In this document: positions 32,459 through 42,905 of the stretch, in pieces
Layout: every line of letters begins with the position of its first letter
How positions within the stretch are numbered: position 1 is the first letter of the stretch
Assembly: GCA_039090855.1 (NCBI GenBank)
Contig: CM077010.1
Location: 44,534,905-44,598,904 of the forward strand
Origin: Macrothele yani
Lineage: Eukaryota > Arthropoda > Arachnida > Araneae > Macrothelidae
Length of the DNA: 64,000 nt
Direction: 5' to 3'
The notes under the pieces: generated by a model
The model's input: the letters and a program-made list of their open reading frames with translations, nothing else
Database searches by the model: none
Told to the model about the DNA's origin: nothing
Position numbers and translations under genes: made by a program

Positions 32459-33677
32459 CACTATCTACCAACAAGTAATTGGACACCTGTGATAGCAAAG
32501 GAAAACGAAGTTTATTCACCTTCAATAATTGGTGGCGGCTCCACGAACGGCGATTACAGCTGCGAGCCTCTAGGGCATACCCTCAACCAGGCGTTGTACG
32601 ACGGCTAGCGGTATTTTCTTCCACTCGGCATGAAGAAGACAGGTCAGTTCCTTCACCGATTTCGGACGGTAGGGGAACCTCTCAAGTCGACGCTCCAACT
32701 CGTCCCATAGGCTCTCGATAGGGTTTAGGTCCGGGCACTGCGCAGGCCAGTCCATTCGATTAACCCCATTGTCACCATACCAAGCCATGGTGGACCTCGC
32801 AACATGACAGGTGGCATTGTCATCCTGAAAGTAACATGGGTCTACCCCGTAAAACTGCCAGAACGTAGGAAGCGCATGGTCATCCAAAATGATGCAGTAG
32901 GTCTCGGCGTTGAGTCTACCAGGAATTGCAACCAAGGTTCCCGTGCCATACCAGTAGAAACATGCCCATAGCATAATTCCACCGCCGCCGAACTTCACAG
33001 TTGGCACAATACATTCCGGTAGGAGGCGTTCTTCAGGCAGACGCCAAACTCAGACTCTGCCATCCGAACGGTAGATGATGAACCTTGGTTCGTCACTCCA
33101 GAGAACCTGTTTCCATTGTTCAACGGTCCACTGTCGACGTTCTTTGCACCACGTTAGCCGAGCAGCGCTATTGGACTTGATGATTAAAGGCTTGTGGGCG
33201 GAAGCACGTCCATGATAACCGAGCAGATAGGCTTATTTACGGATGGTATTCATCGAAAGAACACTCCCGGATGCCTCTTGAAACTCCTCGCGGATGTGGC
33301 CCATCGATTTGGTGCGGTTCTTCCGAATTTCTCTGGCCAGCACCCGTCGGTCTCTAACTGCCAGTTTTGTGGGTCTGCCGTGTCGGGGCACATTCCGACA
33401 ATCACCTCTCATCTTCCACTTGCCAATCACGTAGGCCACTGTCGATTTTGGGTACTTCAACTCGCTGGATATGTCACGTATGGATCGGCTATTTCTGTGA
33501 TACCTGACGATTACACCTTTCTCGAAATCAGAGAGCTCCGAACTGCGTGGCATCTTGCATGCGACTGGTTGCGTTGTTGTTTCTCACACGGTATTTAACG
33601 GCGGCGGCCGTGACGTGTATCAGGACAGCAGATATCGTCGATTGCAGGGGTGTCCAATTATTTGTTGGTAGATAGTG
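32459..33677 (-). mobile_element. Tc1-like DD34E element, complete ends
   Basis: The left end CACTATCTACCAACAAGTAA and, on the minus strand, the right end CACTATCTACCAACAAATAA form inverted repeats of about 28 bp. TA flanks at 32,457-32,458 and 33,678-33,679. Length is 1,219 bp. Confidence 0.95.
32522..33553 (-). pseudogene. Tc1 DD34E transposase, full length with three stops
   Basis: One frame of 344 codons runs from ATG 33,553 (MPRSSELSDFEKGVIVRYHR) to a TGA at 32,522-32,524, with no frameshift. It has an HTH (SIRDISSELKYPKSTVAYVI), then [16 protein letters not shown] and [11 protein letters not shown] with 34-residue spacing, and ends AAVIAVRGAATNY. Stops: TAA at 33,233-33,235, TGA near 33,053 (...DGRV-stop-VWRL) and TAG at 32,570-32,572. 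Each could arise by one C-to-T change (CAA, CGA, CAG). All catalytic residues remain, making this the least decayed transposase in the window. Confidence 0.93.
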
Positions 33678-33689
33678 TACCTACCTAAA

Positions 33690-34930
33690 TGACAAAAATT
33701 CTGCACACTGTCCATATTTGAGAAAAGTATGAAGTAACGGAAAAAACTTACTTTACTACCGTTCAATGTACTCCCGTCCGCTGCTAATGACAGCTTACCA
33801 GCGGTGAGGTAGGTCCTGGATGCCCCGCAGTACGCCATCTTTGTTCAAATGGCGTTCTACTCGGCTCACGTCCAATGACAGTTCGTCCAGCTAATTCGTA
33901 GCGGATGCCACGGATTTTTTAACTTCGGGAAAAGATCAAAGTTGGGTGGACTGAGTTCAGGGCTGTATGGTGGATGGTATAAAGATTCCCAGCCATATTT
34001 TGACAAAAGTCCCGGTACCGATGCTGCACTATGACACGATGCTTTGTCACGCAGCAAGATCGCTCCCGCTTCCAAGACGTTGCGGCGATTTTGACGAATT
34101 TTCGGTTTCAATTTTGTTCTCCGAATGTCACGATGACATTGTGTGTTGACATTTTCCCTACCGATTCTCGATTAGAGACCACAACACCCTGAGCATAGTG
34201 CGGAAAAGTCACCATTTACTTTCCTATGGATTGTTGCCGACGACACTTTGAGGAGCGTGGGGAACTTGGATGCCTCCATTCCGCTGATTGTGACGTCAGT
34301 TCCGGTTCACGATCACAGGTCCAAGTCTCATCAACTGCGGCAATTCTGTTCACGAGAGTCTTTCCCTCCCTTTCGAAAATGTGCAGATGGCCCTGTGCGA
34401 TGCTCACTCTCGCTGCTTCTGCTTGAGTATGGGTTGATGGGGCACAAAGCGAGCGACGGTTTTTCTTTTTCCCAGTGAGTCGGTCGAAATCCGGTGAACA
34501 GACATGTTGGACAAATTTGCCTGATGAGGAATCTCCTCGACTATCAAACAGCGATTATCTTCGAGAAGGGTTGCAAAAATGGTGACAGACGTTTCCTCTG
34601 TCGCCGTTTGAGGTCTATCTGACAGGTGATCATCATCGATGCTGCTTCGGACCTCCCGAAAGCTCGATGCCCAGCAAGAACCTGTGCCTCGATCAAGATT
34701 TTCTTCCTCACAAACGTCTTGCAAGGCAGTGTGGACCTGTGTCGGATTTTTCCCCCGCAGAGTTTCCATTTCCACGTACGAGCGCTGGTCTAACAACGTG
34801 TCTCGACCTGAGGAGCTTCATGCTTACATTTCCAAACCCTTCCACGATAACACAGCAAATGATAGCGCGTCGTTCTGACACCACTGCGTTGCTGAGAGTC
34901 TGACCTTGACATGACGCAATCATTTTCCCT
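33690..34930 (-). mobile_element. Mariner-like element, decayed
   Basis: Minus-strand coding similarity extends from 34,796 to about 33,740. The C-terminal end reads like GIQDLPHRW and REYIE near 33,815-33,755. The ends were not resolved. Confidence 0.6.
33740..34796 (-). pseudogene. Mariner-like DD34D transposase, broken
   Basis: The N-terminus at 34,796 reads LDQRSYVEMETLRGKNPTQV. The first catalytic Asp lies in VDETWTCDREPE with SAEWRHPSSPRSSKCRRQ (34,330-34,220). The second is in LLRDKASCHSAASV (about 34,050). Thirty-four residues later, in SPELSPPNFDLF, the third catalytic Asp position is Asn. Frameshifts lie near 34,410 and 34,200-34,110. The change at the third acidic residue would itself abolish catalysis. 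Confidence 0.8.
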
Positions 34931-34949
34931 ATTGTACCATTCGCTTCCG

Positions 34950-36948
34950 TTTTGCATTAATGTGTGCAGAATTTTTCTTATGAACCTCGTAGAGTGTTGA
35001 TTCTCCTCTAGCGCGAAAAACTGCCTATACACACCTAGACATCGAGTCCACCAAATGCGGGACGCATGAAAGCCAAGTCTATTACAGTATTGTACAGAAC
35101 TCTTCGAAAGACGTCGGTCCATCTATCTGATGTCCCGCTCCGCAGGACATGAGTTTGTAAAACATCAAGACGTTTTTCCGACGACCTTGGGAAACCGTCT
35201 TGACGGTTTGCAAACACAGATCTTTGGGTGGTTCCAAACTGAGATGAGTGTTCGTCGAGCCATGCGTCGGTGGTTGCGGCCCATCGGGGAGGCACATTGT
35301 CCTCCTGAAACAAACCATCGGCAGCAGGATGCGCGAACGACATGAAAGCGTGTAGGACATCAGCCAGCCACATGCTGGTAGCACGGAGCGGTTAAAGGCA
35401 TCTCTAAAACCCCCGAGGAAAGTAATGTGCCCCATGAGAAGGCTCTCCAAACCATCACTGAGCCACCATCGCCTTGAACAAATCCAACCTGGCACGGCGA
35501 GGGCGTGGCCTCATGCTGTCGAAGCCACACCCGTAATCTTCCGTCAGCACAGTACAGCTGAAAACGAGATTCATCTGACCACACAATGGGAGACTACTCA
35601 GCAAATGTCCAGTGTTGATATTCCAGGTAAGACGCGAGTCGTAATTTCCGATGTCGGGCAGTCAACGGTTATATTCCCGGTAAGAGGCGAGTCGTAATTT
35701 CCGATGTCGGGCAGTCAACGGTGATATTCCCGGTAAGAGGCGAGTCGTAATTTCTGATGTCGGGCAGTCAACGGTGATATTCTCGGTAAGAGGCGAGTCG
35801 TAATTTCTGATGTCGGGCAGTCAACGGTGATATTCCCGGTAAGAGGCGAGTCGTAATTTCTGATGTCGGGCAGTCAACCGTGATATTCCCGGTAAGAGGC
35901 GAGTCGTAATTTCTGATGTCGAGCAGTCAACGGTGATATTTCCGGTAAGAGGCGAGTCGTAATTTCCGATGTCGGGAAGTCAACGGTGATATTCCCGGTA
36001 AGAGGCGAGTCGTAATATCTGATGTCGGGCAGTCAACGGTGATATTCCCGGTAAGAGGCGAGTCGTAATTTCTGATGTCGGGCAGTCAACGGTGATATTC
36101 CCGGTAAGAGGCGAGTCATAATTCCCGATGTCGGGCAGTCAACGGTGATATTCCTGGTAAGAGGCGAGTCGTAATTTCCGATGTCGGGCAGTCAACGGTG
36201 ATATTCCTGGTAAGAGGCGAGTCATAATTCCCGATGTCGGGCAGTCAACGGTGATATTCCCGGTAAGAGGCGAGTCGTAATTTCCAATGTCGGGCAGTCA
36301 ACGGTGATATTCCCGGTAAGAGGCGAGTCGCAATCTCTGATGTCGGGCAGTCAACGCTGATATTCCCGGTAAGAGGCGAGTCGTAATTTCTGATGTCGGG
36401 CAGTCAATCAACGGTGATATTCCCGGTAAGAGGCAAGTCGTAATTTCTGAGGTCGGGCAGTCAACGGTGATATTCCCGGTAAGAGGCGAGTCGTAATTTC
36501 CGATGTCGGACAGTCAACGGTGATATTCCCGGTAAGAGGCGAGTCGTAATTTCTGATGTCGGGCATTCAACGGTGGCACACTCCAGTAGGACGTCGGCTC
36601 CTGTAGCTCAGGATGTGAAGCGTGCGCATTACAGTTCACTTTCTGACGCTGCTTGAGCCTTCGGCATTTAATAAGGATGTGATTTGTGCTGCCGTTACCA
36701 AACTTTCGGTCTGTACGAACGTGGATAGTCTACGTCGACTCCGGTCATCCTTGGCATGCGGTCGGCCACTGATTGCTTTCTGAGCGCTTCTACGTCCATC
36801 GATGGTATACTCGCGGTACCGTTCCCCAGATACAGTTGCCCTCAGGAACCCTAGGGTTTTTACCACAGCGGGCAATTGAATTACCCATCTGTCTTACGTC
36901 CACCATTTTTCCACGATCAAATTTGTTAAGATCAGCACGTTTACTCAT
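34950..36948 (-). pseudogene. Tc1 transposase relic split by a minisatellite
   Basis: The start at 36,948 reads MSKRADLNKFDRGKMVDVRQ, followed by LGFLRATVSGERYREYTIDG and VTAAQITSLLNAEG. At the linker (RPTGV..PLNARH) the reading enters the 53-bp array at 36,575. It leaves at about 35,613 into WSDESRFQLYCADGRLRVW (first Asp), DGLFQEDNVPP (second Asp region, Asp kept, EDN) and LDEHSSQFG. The remaining C-terminus is shuffled by frameshifts. It shares a subfamily with the relic at 20,030-21,085. Confidence 0.85.
35613..36575. repeat. 53-bp minisatellite, about 18 copies, grown from transposase code
   Basis: The unit includes GATATTCCCGGTAAGAGGCG and AGTCGTAATTTCTGATGTCG. The anchor GTCAACGG recurs at 35,661, 35,714, 35,767 and every 53 bp to 36,403, then after a 4-bp insertion at 36,460, 36,513 and 36,566. 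On the minus strand one unit reads PLTARHRKLRLASYREY, the normal Tc1 linker before the DDE domain. Copies are very similar, so expansion was recent or is kept uniform. Confidence 0.96.
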
Positions 36949-37095
36949 ACAAATTTTGAAGATGACAATCCGGTTTATTTTTTTGTAAATATGAAAAGGG
37001 TGGTAAGATCTGACTCATCATCCTTGTCATATTTACTCCAAAAAATGGATTGCCATCTTCAAAATTTGTATTGTATGGCGCAATCCCGTATACCA
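36945..37095. repeat. Two SINE family B tails in inverted orientation
   Basis: ATACAAATTTTGAAGATGAC (from 36,949) and GCCATCTTCAAAATTTGTAT (from 37,051) face each other. Both match the tail of SINE family B at 37,211-37,420. Confidence 0.7.
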
Positions 37096-37210
37096 TTCAT
37101 GATGTATCTGCTCCTCCGGGAAATCATGGGATAGAAATCTTAACCTCAAGATTCGCTAAACATGCTTCGACTAGCGAATCCTGTGATGGTTATATTCAAA
37201 TTAATCGGAA

Positions 37211-37420
37211 ACTTGAGACTTGGTCGTTCTGGGTGGTGTAGTGGTTAGCAAGCCCGGTCGCTATCTGGGAGACGCGGGTTCAATTCCCGCTCCATTACGA
37301 CGAAATTTTCAAGTTTTCAGATTTATCTGACTTACTATCCTTGTCATATTTACACACAAAAAAAACGGACTGCCATCTTCAAAATTTGTATTGTATGGTG
37401 TGATCTCGTATTTCATGCGT
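37211..37420 (+). repeat. SINE family B (tRNA-like head)
   Basis: The head has an A-box-like GTAGTGGTTAGCAAGCC and a B-box-like GGGTTCAATTCCCGC. The tail is GCCATCTTCAAAATTTGTAT. A second copy lies at 52,595-52,745. Confidence 0.85.
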
Positions 37421-37528
37421 GTTTACTCATGTTCGTCGATTGCGATACAATGTTACAAAGCGCTGTTGCCCGTCCATTTGGCTCCTGCTTTCGGTTTGGG
37501 TCTATTCATTTTTGTTTCGTTTTTTCAT

Positions 37529-37738
37529 TTGATTGGAGGTTTAACGACCAGCGTGGGCAACTTTGTGGGCTATAAGCAGTCGCCCGTCCGTAACTAAGGG
37601 CCTGTGGTTCCAGGGAACGGAGAGATCCAGCGCCGAAAAACGAACACCACAGCCATGCCTCACCGGGATTCGAACCCGGACCCATCTCGGACGAATGATC
37701 AAACGCCATCGTTTAGACACTGCGCCGCATGGGCGGCG
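37529..37738 (-). repeat. SINE family A
   Basis: Minus-strand copy with the tail TTGGAGGTTTAACGACCAGC at left and the B box CGGGATTCGAACCCGG. It is moderately diverged. Confidence 0.9.
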
Positions 37739-37739
37739 T

Positions 37740-38585
37740 TTGTGGTTGTCCCACGGCGCAGGGGAGGTCCATGTCAGCTTCCCATCACCCCTACCTCCAA
37801 TGTTTTCTCTACTATGTGTATTTGTCATTTACAAGAACTGCTACTATTTATTTGGAAGCAAGTTGATTCCAATATTTGATGTGAAATCGCACTGCAACTG
37901 TAAATAAGTCATTTGATGTACATAAATTACACACATTGCGAATAAATTGGAAAACGTCATTTCCCACTAAAATGATTAGAGAAGTCGCAAAAATATAAAA
38001 TATTAGATACGGCAACCGATTTTGGATTATCTGCAATAACTTTACTAATTCATCGTCAAGTACCAAGAGTTTGTAATTTTACAATTATAAAATGGCGATA
38101 AAAAAAACAAAAAAAAACTACTGAACATAGTTTTTGAAGACTAAAAATACGAGAATTAAACAATTCCTTCGCCGTAATGCATTAAAAGAATCAGTTACAC
38201 AAGTGGGAAATATAAGCTTTTAATCGCACTAAGTGCAAATCCGCAGTTTCTCGGGATAACTAGCTGATAGTTGTAAATAAAAAAAGTTCCGTTGACTCGT
38301 AATGCAGAGCTCATATTTTAGTTTCAACATAATATGCTCCCCACGGTATCAGCCGTTGCGAAACGCCACCAGCCTTCATTCCGTAGATAACAACCATTTC
38401 TTTTTGAAACTATGTTAGATCATGCCCTTTTCCCTTTTCACGCGAAACTGCATGCCCTCCGGGAGTTCGTGTGCTTTTAAACGCCTTACAAGATTTGCAT
38501 ATGTCGCTACGCATGCCATCTGGCTGGTGGTTACGGTTCCTTCTTATGCATCATGGGTGGGAAAATTTTTTTGACTGGACTGGGT
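37740..38585. other. No recognised feature
   Basis: AT-rich spacer. No motif-bearing ORFs. Confidence 0.4.
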
Positions 38586-38806
38586 ATTTTTTTATTCGGG
38601 GTTTAACGACCACCGTGAGCAACGCAATGGGCTCTAAGCAGTCGCCAGTCCCTAATTTAGAGCCAATGGTTCCAGAGAAGGGAGTGAAAGGGTTAGCCAG
38701 TGCCGTAAGGCAAACACAACGTCCACGCCTCACCGGGATTCGAACCCGGACCCTTCACGGACGAATGATCATAAGTCAGACTGAGCCACTGCGCCACCGG
38801 GGCTTC
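38586..38806 (-). repeat. SINE family A
   Basis: Minus-strand copy, T-run at left and head at right. A short TGGACTG duplication flanks it (about 38,575 and 38,808). Confidence 0.88.
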
Positions 38807-38814
38807 CTGGACTG

Positions 38815-39480
38815 TGCATACCTGTACTTCTGTTCATAGGTGTTCACTTGATTTTTTCTACCCTCCATACATCAAAGACATCTAACATTATCGTTTATGC
38901 TGTCTAGTATCCATACAAAGTTATATATTGGCTTCTAATGGTAAGATCTGGAAAATTCTCTTACACTGGGTAGGAAAAATATCACGATGAATTTACTGGC
39001 TTTTAAAGTTTCCGCCAATTTACGTAGCCGTGTGTTTATGTTGGCTTCCGTTTCCGTTTATAAGACAAGCTAGAAATTTATTTTTTGATTAGAGAAATTT
39101 AAGTACGATTACATTTTTGTAGGTTGTGTAGATAGCGCATAACACGATTCACAGTACGAGCCATGAACGATATCCTCGGTCTCCGTAATCGATGTCTTCT
39201 TTCCCAAAATGTGACGTAATTCTACTTCACTGTGAATAAGTTGATTTTTCTTTCACCAATTTTCGGGCTAACAGCTACACCTGATAAAAATCGCTATTTA
39301 GGAAGAAAATTATTTTTAAATTTCGCCCCACAATATTTAGTATTTTCTTAACCATCCATATAAGAGAATCGATGCAGAAAAATCGATAGCCGTCGATGTA
39401 ACAGAATCGATAAATAATATCGTAGCACAGAATAAAAATAGCAACGTTTCCCACAATAAAATGTATATTATAAGTTACAC
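38815..39480. other. No recognised feature
   Basis: AT-rich. A minus-strand 84-codon frame (39,275-39,529) has no recognisable motif. Confidence 0.35.
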
Positions 39481-39482
39481 CG

Positions 39483-39570
39483 ACTATAGTTTCGCAGAGC
39501 TTTTGGCTGTCATCATTAATAGGAATCATTCGTCCTGATGATGCCGAGCAACGCTCTGCGAAACTATAGT
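39483..39570. repeat. Hairpin with 18-bp perfect arms
   Basis: ACTATAGTTTCGCAGAGC at 39,483-39,500 is exactly complementary to 39,553-39,570, with a 52-nt loop. Confidence 0.9.
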
Positions 39571-39835
39571 TGATGTATAATAAAAGTTTAATTGTAAGAA
39601 ATGTTTTTATTTGTATTCTATCTTAACACCACGAGTTTAGTAGTCATAAATTATATAGAAACATCGTAACACGTTTCAATCACGGCATATTTTTAAAGTC
39701 ATTTTTCGATAACAACTTTGAAATTGTTTCGGTAATTTAAGGACATAATGTAGAAACAAAAGCTATGATGGCATCAAAAATCCTATATGTTTTCCCCTTT
39801 ATTATCTAATTTGTTTGTTCTTAATAGTCATTGTA

Positions 39836-40137
39836 CCGTCATAACGCAGTTGGTTGAGTCGCTATGCACTGTGTGGGAAGCGTACGTTTCCGACGTGTGT
39901 TCGAAACCCGTTCCTTCCTGCCATCTAATCTGCGGTTTTTCCGTGGTTTTCCGCAGACTCGCTGTGTTTGGGGACGCGAATGCGTAGATGGCTCCCTGTG
40001 AAGTCGGTCCAGGACGCACTTTGTCCCTTACGTGTACGCAGCAGAGGAATGGCAAGCTGGTTGAATTAATTTGGGCGTTGTCGTCTTTAAGGAACTCAAC
40101 CCGCCATGGCGGACAAGATAGAGAGAGAGAGAGAGAA
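39836..40137 (+). repeat. SINE family E with (GA)n tail
   Basis: A tRNA-like head (ACGCAGTTGGTTGAGTCG as A box, GTGTTCGAAACCCG as B box) is followed by a unique body and ends in an AGAGAGAGAGAGA run. It is the only copy seen here. An old tRNA gene captured in a longer element is an alternative. Confidence 0.65.
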
Positions 40138-40755
40138 TAGTCATTCCTAGAGGTGATACACATTATGAGTTTCAACTGGTAAGCACAGCTTTCATGGCAA
40201 GAATTACGAGTGTTATTTTTAGTTGGAAAAACGTATATGTGCGATATTAAAAAAAAACTGAACGAAAATAAAATGATAAATATAAAATAGCCATTTCTTA
40301 TACAGAAGAATGTTCATGAACAAATGTAAAGAAATGGATAAATGAAGCTGAAAAGTACTGGAAAGAAGAAATAAAATCAATTCTTTTTTTAATTTCAAGT
40401 ACTTTTACTGCCTGTGTGAAAACAAGGGATGTTAGTCTTGATAAGTTTTAGCCCTGTTTTGTGGAACACTAAATATTTAGAAAAATGTCCCAGTTTGTGA
40501 TACGACAGAAACGTGGGATTGCTGCTACACACGCCTGATATTTCTATTTGGCTTTTAAGTTACTGATGACCATGAGTGATAGAAATGTTCCCCAAATCGA
40601 TTATGAATAGTAGTCTCTGACCTTGGCTTTAACTTTCCGGTTAAAGAGGGAACGGAAGAGAATCATCAGAGGGTCAGATATTTCGCTGTGTTCTTAAACT
40701 TTTGCTGAGCGTAATTTTGTAAGGAAAATGGGGGAAAATGGAGGCAATGGGTCTC
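40138..40755. other. No recognised feature
   Basis: AT-rich spacer. Confidence 0.4.
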
Positions 40756-40759
40756 TCAC

Positions 40760-40845
40760 TCATTCTCAATTAACTTTGCATTCTCAATTAATATTCTCAA
40801 TTAACTTTGCATTCTCAATTAACATTCTCAATTAACTTTGCACGG
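40760..40845. repeat. Short tandem array ATTCTCAATTAACTTTGC
   Basis: About five alternating long and short copies of the unit lie in a row. Confidence 0.85.
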
Positions 40846-41220
40846 ATAACCGTATTGCTCAAAAACTGGAAGAAATTATTAGCTATTTTACTGTGACAGT
40901 AATGTCACACTAAAAATTAGAATTCCTTCTCGTACTTTTTTTTGAACCATAGCAGTAGCGGTTCTTAGCACCAGAGTTGGAAACGGGTCAAACATTTTGG
41001 ACCCGGACCCAGCTTTCACATAACTGGACGCGACCCAGACCCGACCCGGACCTGACCCGGATAAATGTGCGTTGAACTATAAATTCGAATATATCATCAT
41101 CATCATCAAATATATCAGTCCACTGCTGAATGAAGGTCTCCCCAAGTTTCTTCAATAACGGACCGTCTAGGGCCAGTTTCCTCCATCCACCCATCTCCCA
41201 CGTTATCTTCTTCTGGGTCT

Positions 41221-41383
41221 TATAACGAAGTAAATTTCTCCGTCATTTTTGTCCACGCCGGGGCTCGAACCCGGATCCCCTCATTCCGGAATAAGTCACT
41301 CTACCAATTGAGCTACGCCGACGTTTTGTTCTGACTGCTATCAGCCTTTATGTCGTGTGCGTCCTGCTGGCAGGTACGTCACA
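41221..41383 (-). repeat. TRIM 3' LTR (163 bp)
   Basis: It begins TGTGACGTACCTGCC on the minus strand and ends CTTCGTTATA. The 3' dinucleotide is TA rather than the usual CA. Confidence 0.9.
41251..41322 (-). other. tRNA-Arg(CCG)-like sequence inside the LTR
   Basis: The minus strand starts GTCGGCGTAGCTCAATTGG. The A box TAGCTCAATTGG fits the polymerase III consensus and the B box is GGTTCGAGCCC. Acceptor stem: 6 of 7 pairs; D stem GCTC/GAGT; anticodon stem CTTAT/ATGAG closing TCCGGA; T arm CCGGG/CCCGG. The TTCCGGA loop matches metazoan tRNA-Arg with anticodon CCG. It is repeated in the other LTR at 41,651-41,722. I treat it as an LTR module, not a host tRNA gene. Confidence 0.85.
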
Positions 41384-41396
41384 TGTCCCCCCCCTT
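41384..41396 (-). other. Polypurine tract
   Basis: The minus strand reads AAGGGGGGGGACA directly before the 3' LTR, as needed for plus-strand priming in LTR elements. Confidence 0.85.
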
Positions 41397-41607
41397 CGCC
41401 GAAAGAGAGCCGGGGGCATGGGGCCCACGGGTAAGCCGTGACCACGAGTCGTTGCAGGCAGTCATACGCTGTAGAACGTGCACACGAGAACTACCAGTCA
41501 ATTTTTTTCGAAGCGCTGGAGAAGGGATTCTCTGATTTTTCTTCTCTCGCGGTGTGGAAATAACATCACACCATTGCGAGATTTTGAACGGCCGGGTCAT
41601 TTGGAAA

Positions 41608-41619
41608 GTTCGGGCGCCA
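41608..41619 (-). other. Primer binding site, tRNA-Lys type
   Basis: The minus strand reads TGGCGCCCGAAC, complementary to the last 12 nt of tRNA-Lys(UUU). It lies one base inside the 5' LTR. Pairing then stops (TTTCC instead of AGGGAC). Confidence 0.88.
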
Positions 41620-41620
41620 T

Positions 41621-41783
41621 TATAACGAAGTAAATTTCTCCGTTATTTTTGTCCACGCCGGGGCTCGATACCGGATCCCCTCATTCCGGAATAAGTCACT
41701 CTACCAATTGAGCTACGCGGACGTTTTGTTCTGACTGCTATCTGCCTTTATGTCGTGTGCGTCCTGTTGGCAGGGACGTCACA
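41621..41783 (-). repeat. TRIM 5' LTR (163 bp)
   Basis: Same length as its partner. Differences include GAACCC versus GATACC in the B-box region, which would weaken the promoter in this copy. Confidence 0.9.
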
Positions 41784-42905
41784 GTCTTTTTGGAATCCAG
41801 TCTAGAATTTCGGTTGTCCATCGGTGACCCGTTCTTCTGGCAACATGTCCAGCCCACTGCCATTTCAGGGATTTTACTCTGATTATGATGTCTTCCACTC
41901 TTGTTGTTTCCCTTATTCACGAGTTCCTGTTTTTAACTTTCTTGGTTACCCCAAGCATTCATCTCTCCATGCTCTTTCAGTTGTTTGTAGTCGTTGTATG
42001 TCTTTTTTAAGTTAAGGTCCACGTCTCTGCTCCGTTTGGCAGCACTGGAAGGATGAATTGATAAAACCCTTTTCTTTTAAGACATAATAGCCTATTGCTC
42101 TTAAAATTTGTACTGTTTCTTCCAAAAACTCTCCAACCAAGATTTATACGCCGATTAATTTCTTCAACAATGTGACCCTCGCTTGATATCTGCTGCCCAA
42201 GGTAAATGTAAGAATTGGTTATCTCCTGCCTTTTCCCATCAATTGATACATCTTCATTCCTTGTAAAAACATTGTACATCAGTTTTGTCTTCTGAAAGTT
42301 CATTTTTAATCCCATTTCTTTACGCTTCTCAGCAAGTTCTTGGATCATAATCTGCTGCTAAGTATTGTTTCAAAGACTTCTTTAAAATATTTGTGTTCTT
42401 AAAACGGAAATAAAATCCTGTCAGGACACCTTGATCGAATCCGTTTGACCCGCAAACAGTTGTTGACCCGGTGACCCGTTTCCATCTCTGTTTAGCACTA
42501 GTAAGATGAATTTCAATTACATGTTTATTTAATCCAAAGTGTCATTTAATCAGCTTTCGATTTCGATGCATAATATTCTGTAAGTGACGGCATTTCAGAG
42601 GCTCATACGTCATTTTCGGAAGCCCATTTTGGAATTAAAACATCCGTGTCAAGTCAGACCTGTATCAAAAAGTTATGAGCTCCGCTATTTTCAAGATAGC
42701 AGCTAATCCTCAAACGAATAAAAAAATATATAATCTCGACAGAATGCAAAGTGAATCCAGTCGTTGTCATCTGACACATCGGCCGACAGCAGTTTTTTTT
42801 TTTTTTTTTTTTAGGCTAACTACCGCCGTGGATTTTCCCTTCTGCGTTCAGGGAGGAAGAAAATGACAGAACAAATTGATACAGCACTGCTGAATCCTCT
42901 GGAGG

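Larger units (their letters stand above)
41221..41783 (-). mobile_element. TRIM: miniature LTR retrotransposon with tRNA-like LTRs
   Basis: Two 163-bp direct repeats (41,221-41,383 and 41,621-41,783; 7 differences by eye) enclose 237 bp. Read on the minus strand, each LTR starts TGTGACGT. A primer binding site follows the 5' LTR after one base, and a G-rich polypurine tract abuts the 3' LTR. The host LINE sequence GTCT is duplicated on both sides (41,217-41,220 and 41,784-41,787). The related LINE end at 32,225-32,450 gives the uninterrupted order (CTGGGTCTTTTCC..TTGGAATCCA). No ORF: it depended on proteins of another LTR element. Confidence 0.93.
41090..42350 (-). mobile_element. RTE-like LINE fragment, interrupted by a TRIM
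   Basis: At 42,348 the minus strand reads KRKEMGLKMNFQKTKLMYN and YIYLGQQISSEGHIVEEINR, then GAETWTLT: the reverse-transcriptase thumb and connection region of RTE-type LINEs. The C-terminal part continues near 41,920-41,784 (IPEMAVGWTCCQKNG, LDSKKT) and, beyond the TRIM, at 41,200-41,100, ending in an (ATG)n microsatellite. The catalytic palm of the reverse transcriptase is not in the window. Confidence 0.85.

Noticed and set aside
35613..36575. CRISPR-like array because of regular 53-bp spacing
   Set aside because: There are no unique spacers between repeats. The whole 53-bp unit repeats and is transposase code in an animal genome.
41251..41322. Host tRNA-Arg gene
   Set aside because: The same sequence occurs at the same place in both 163-bp LTRs, with PBS, PPT and target duplication around them.
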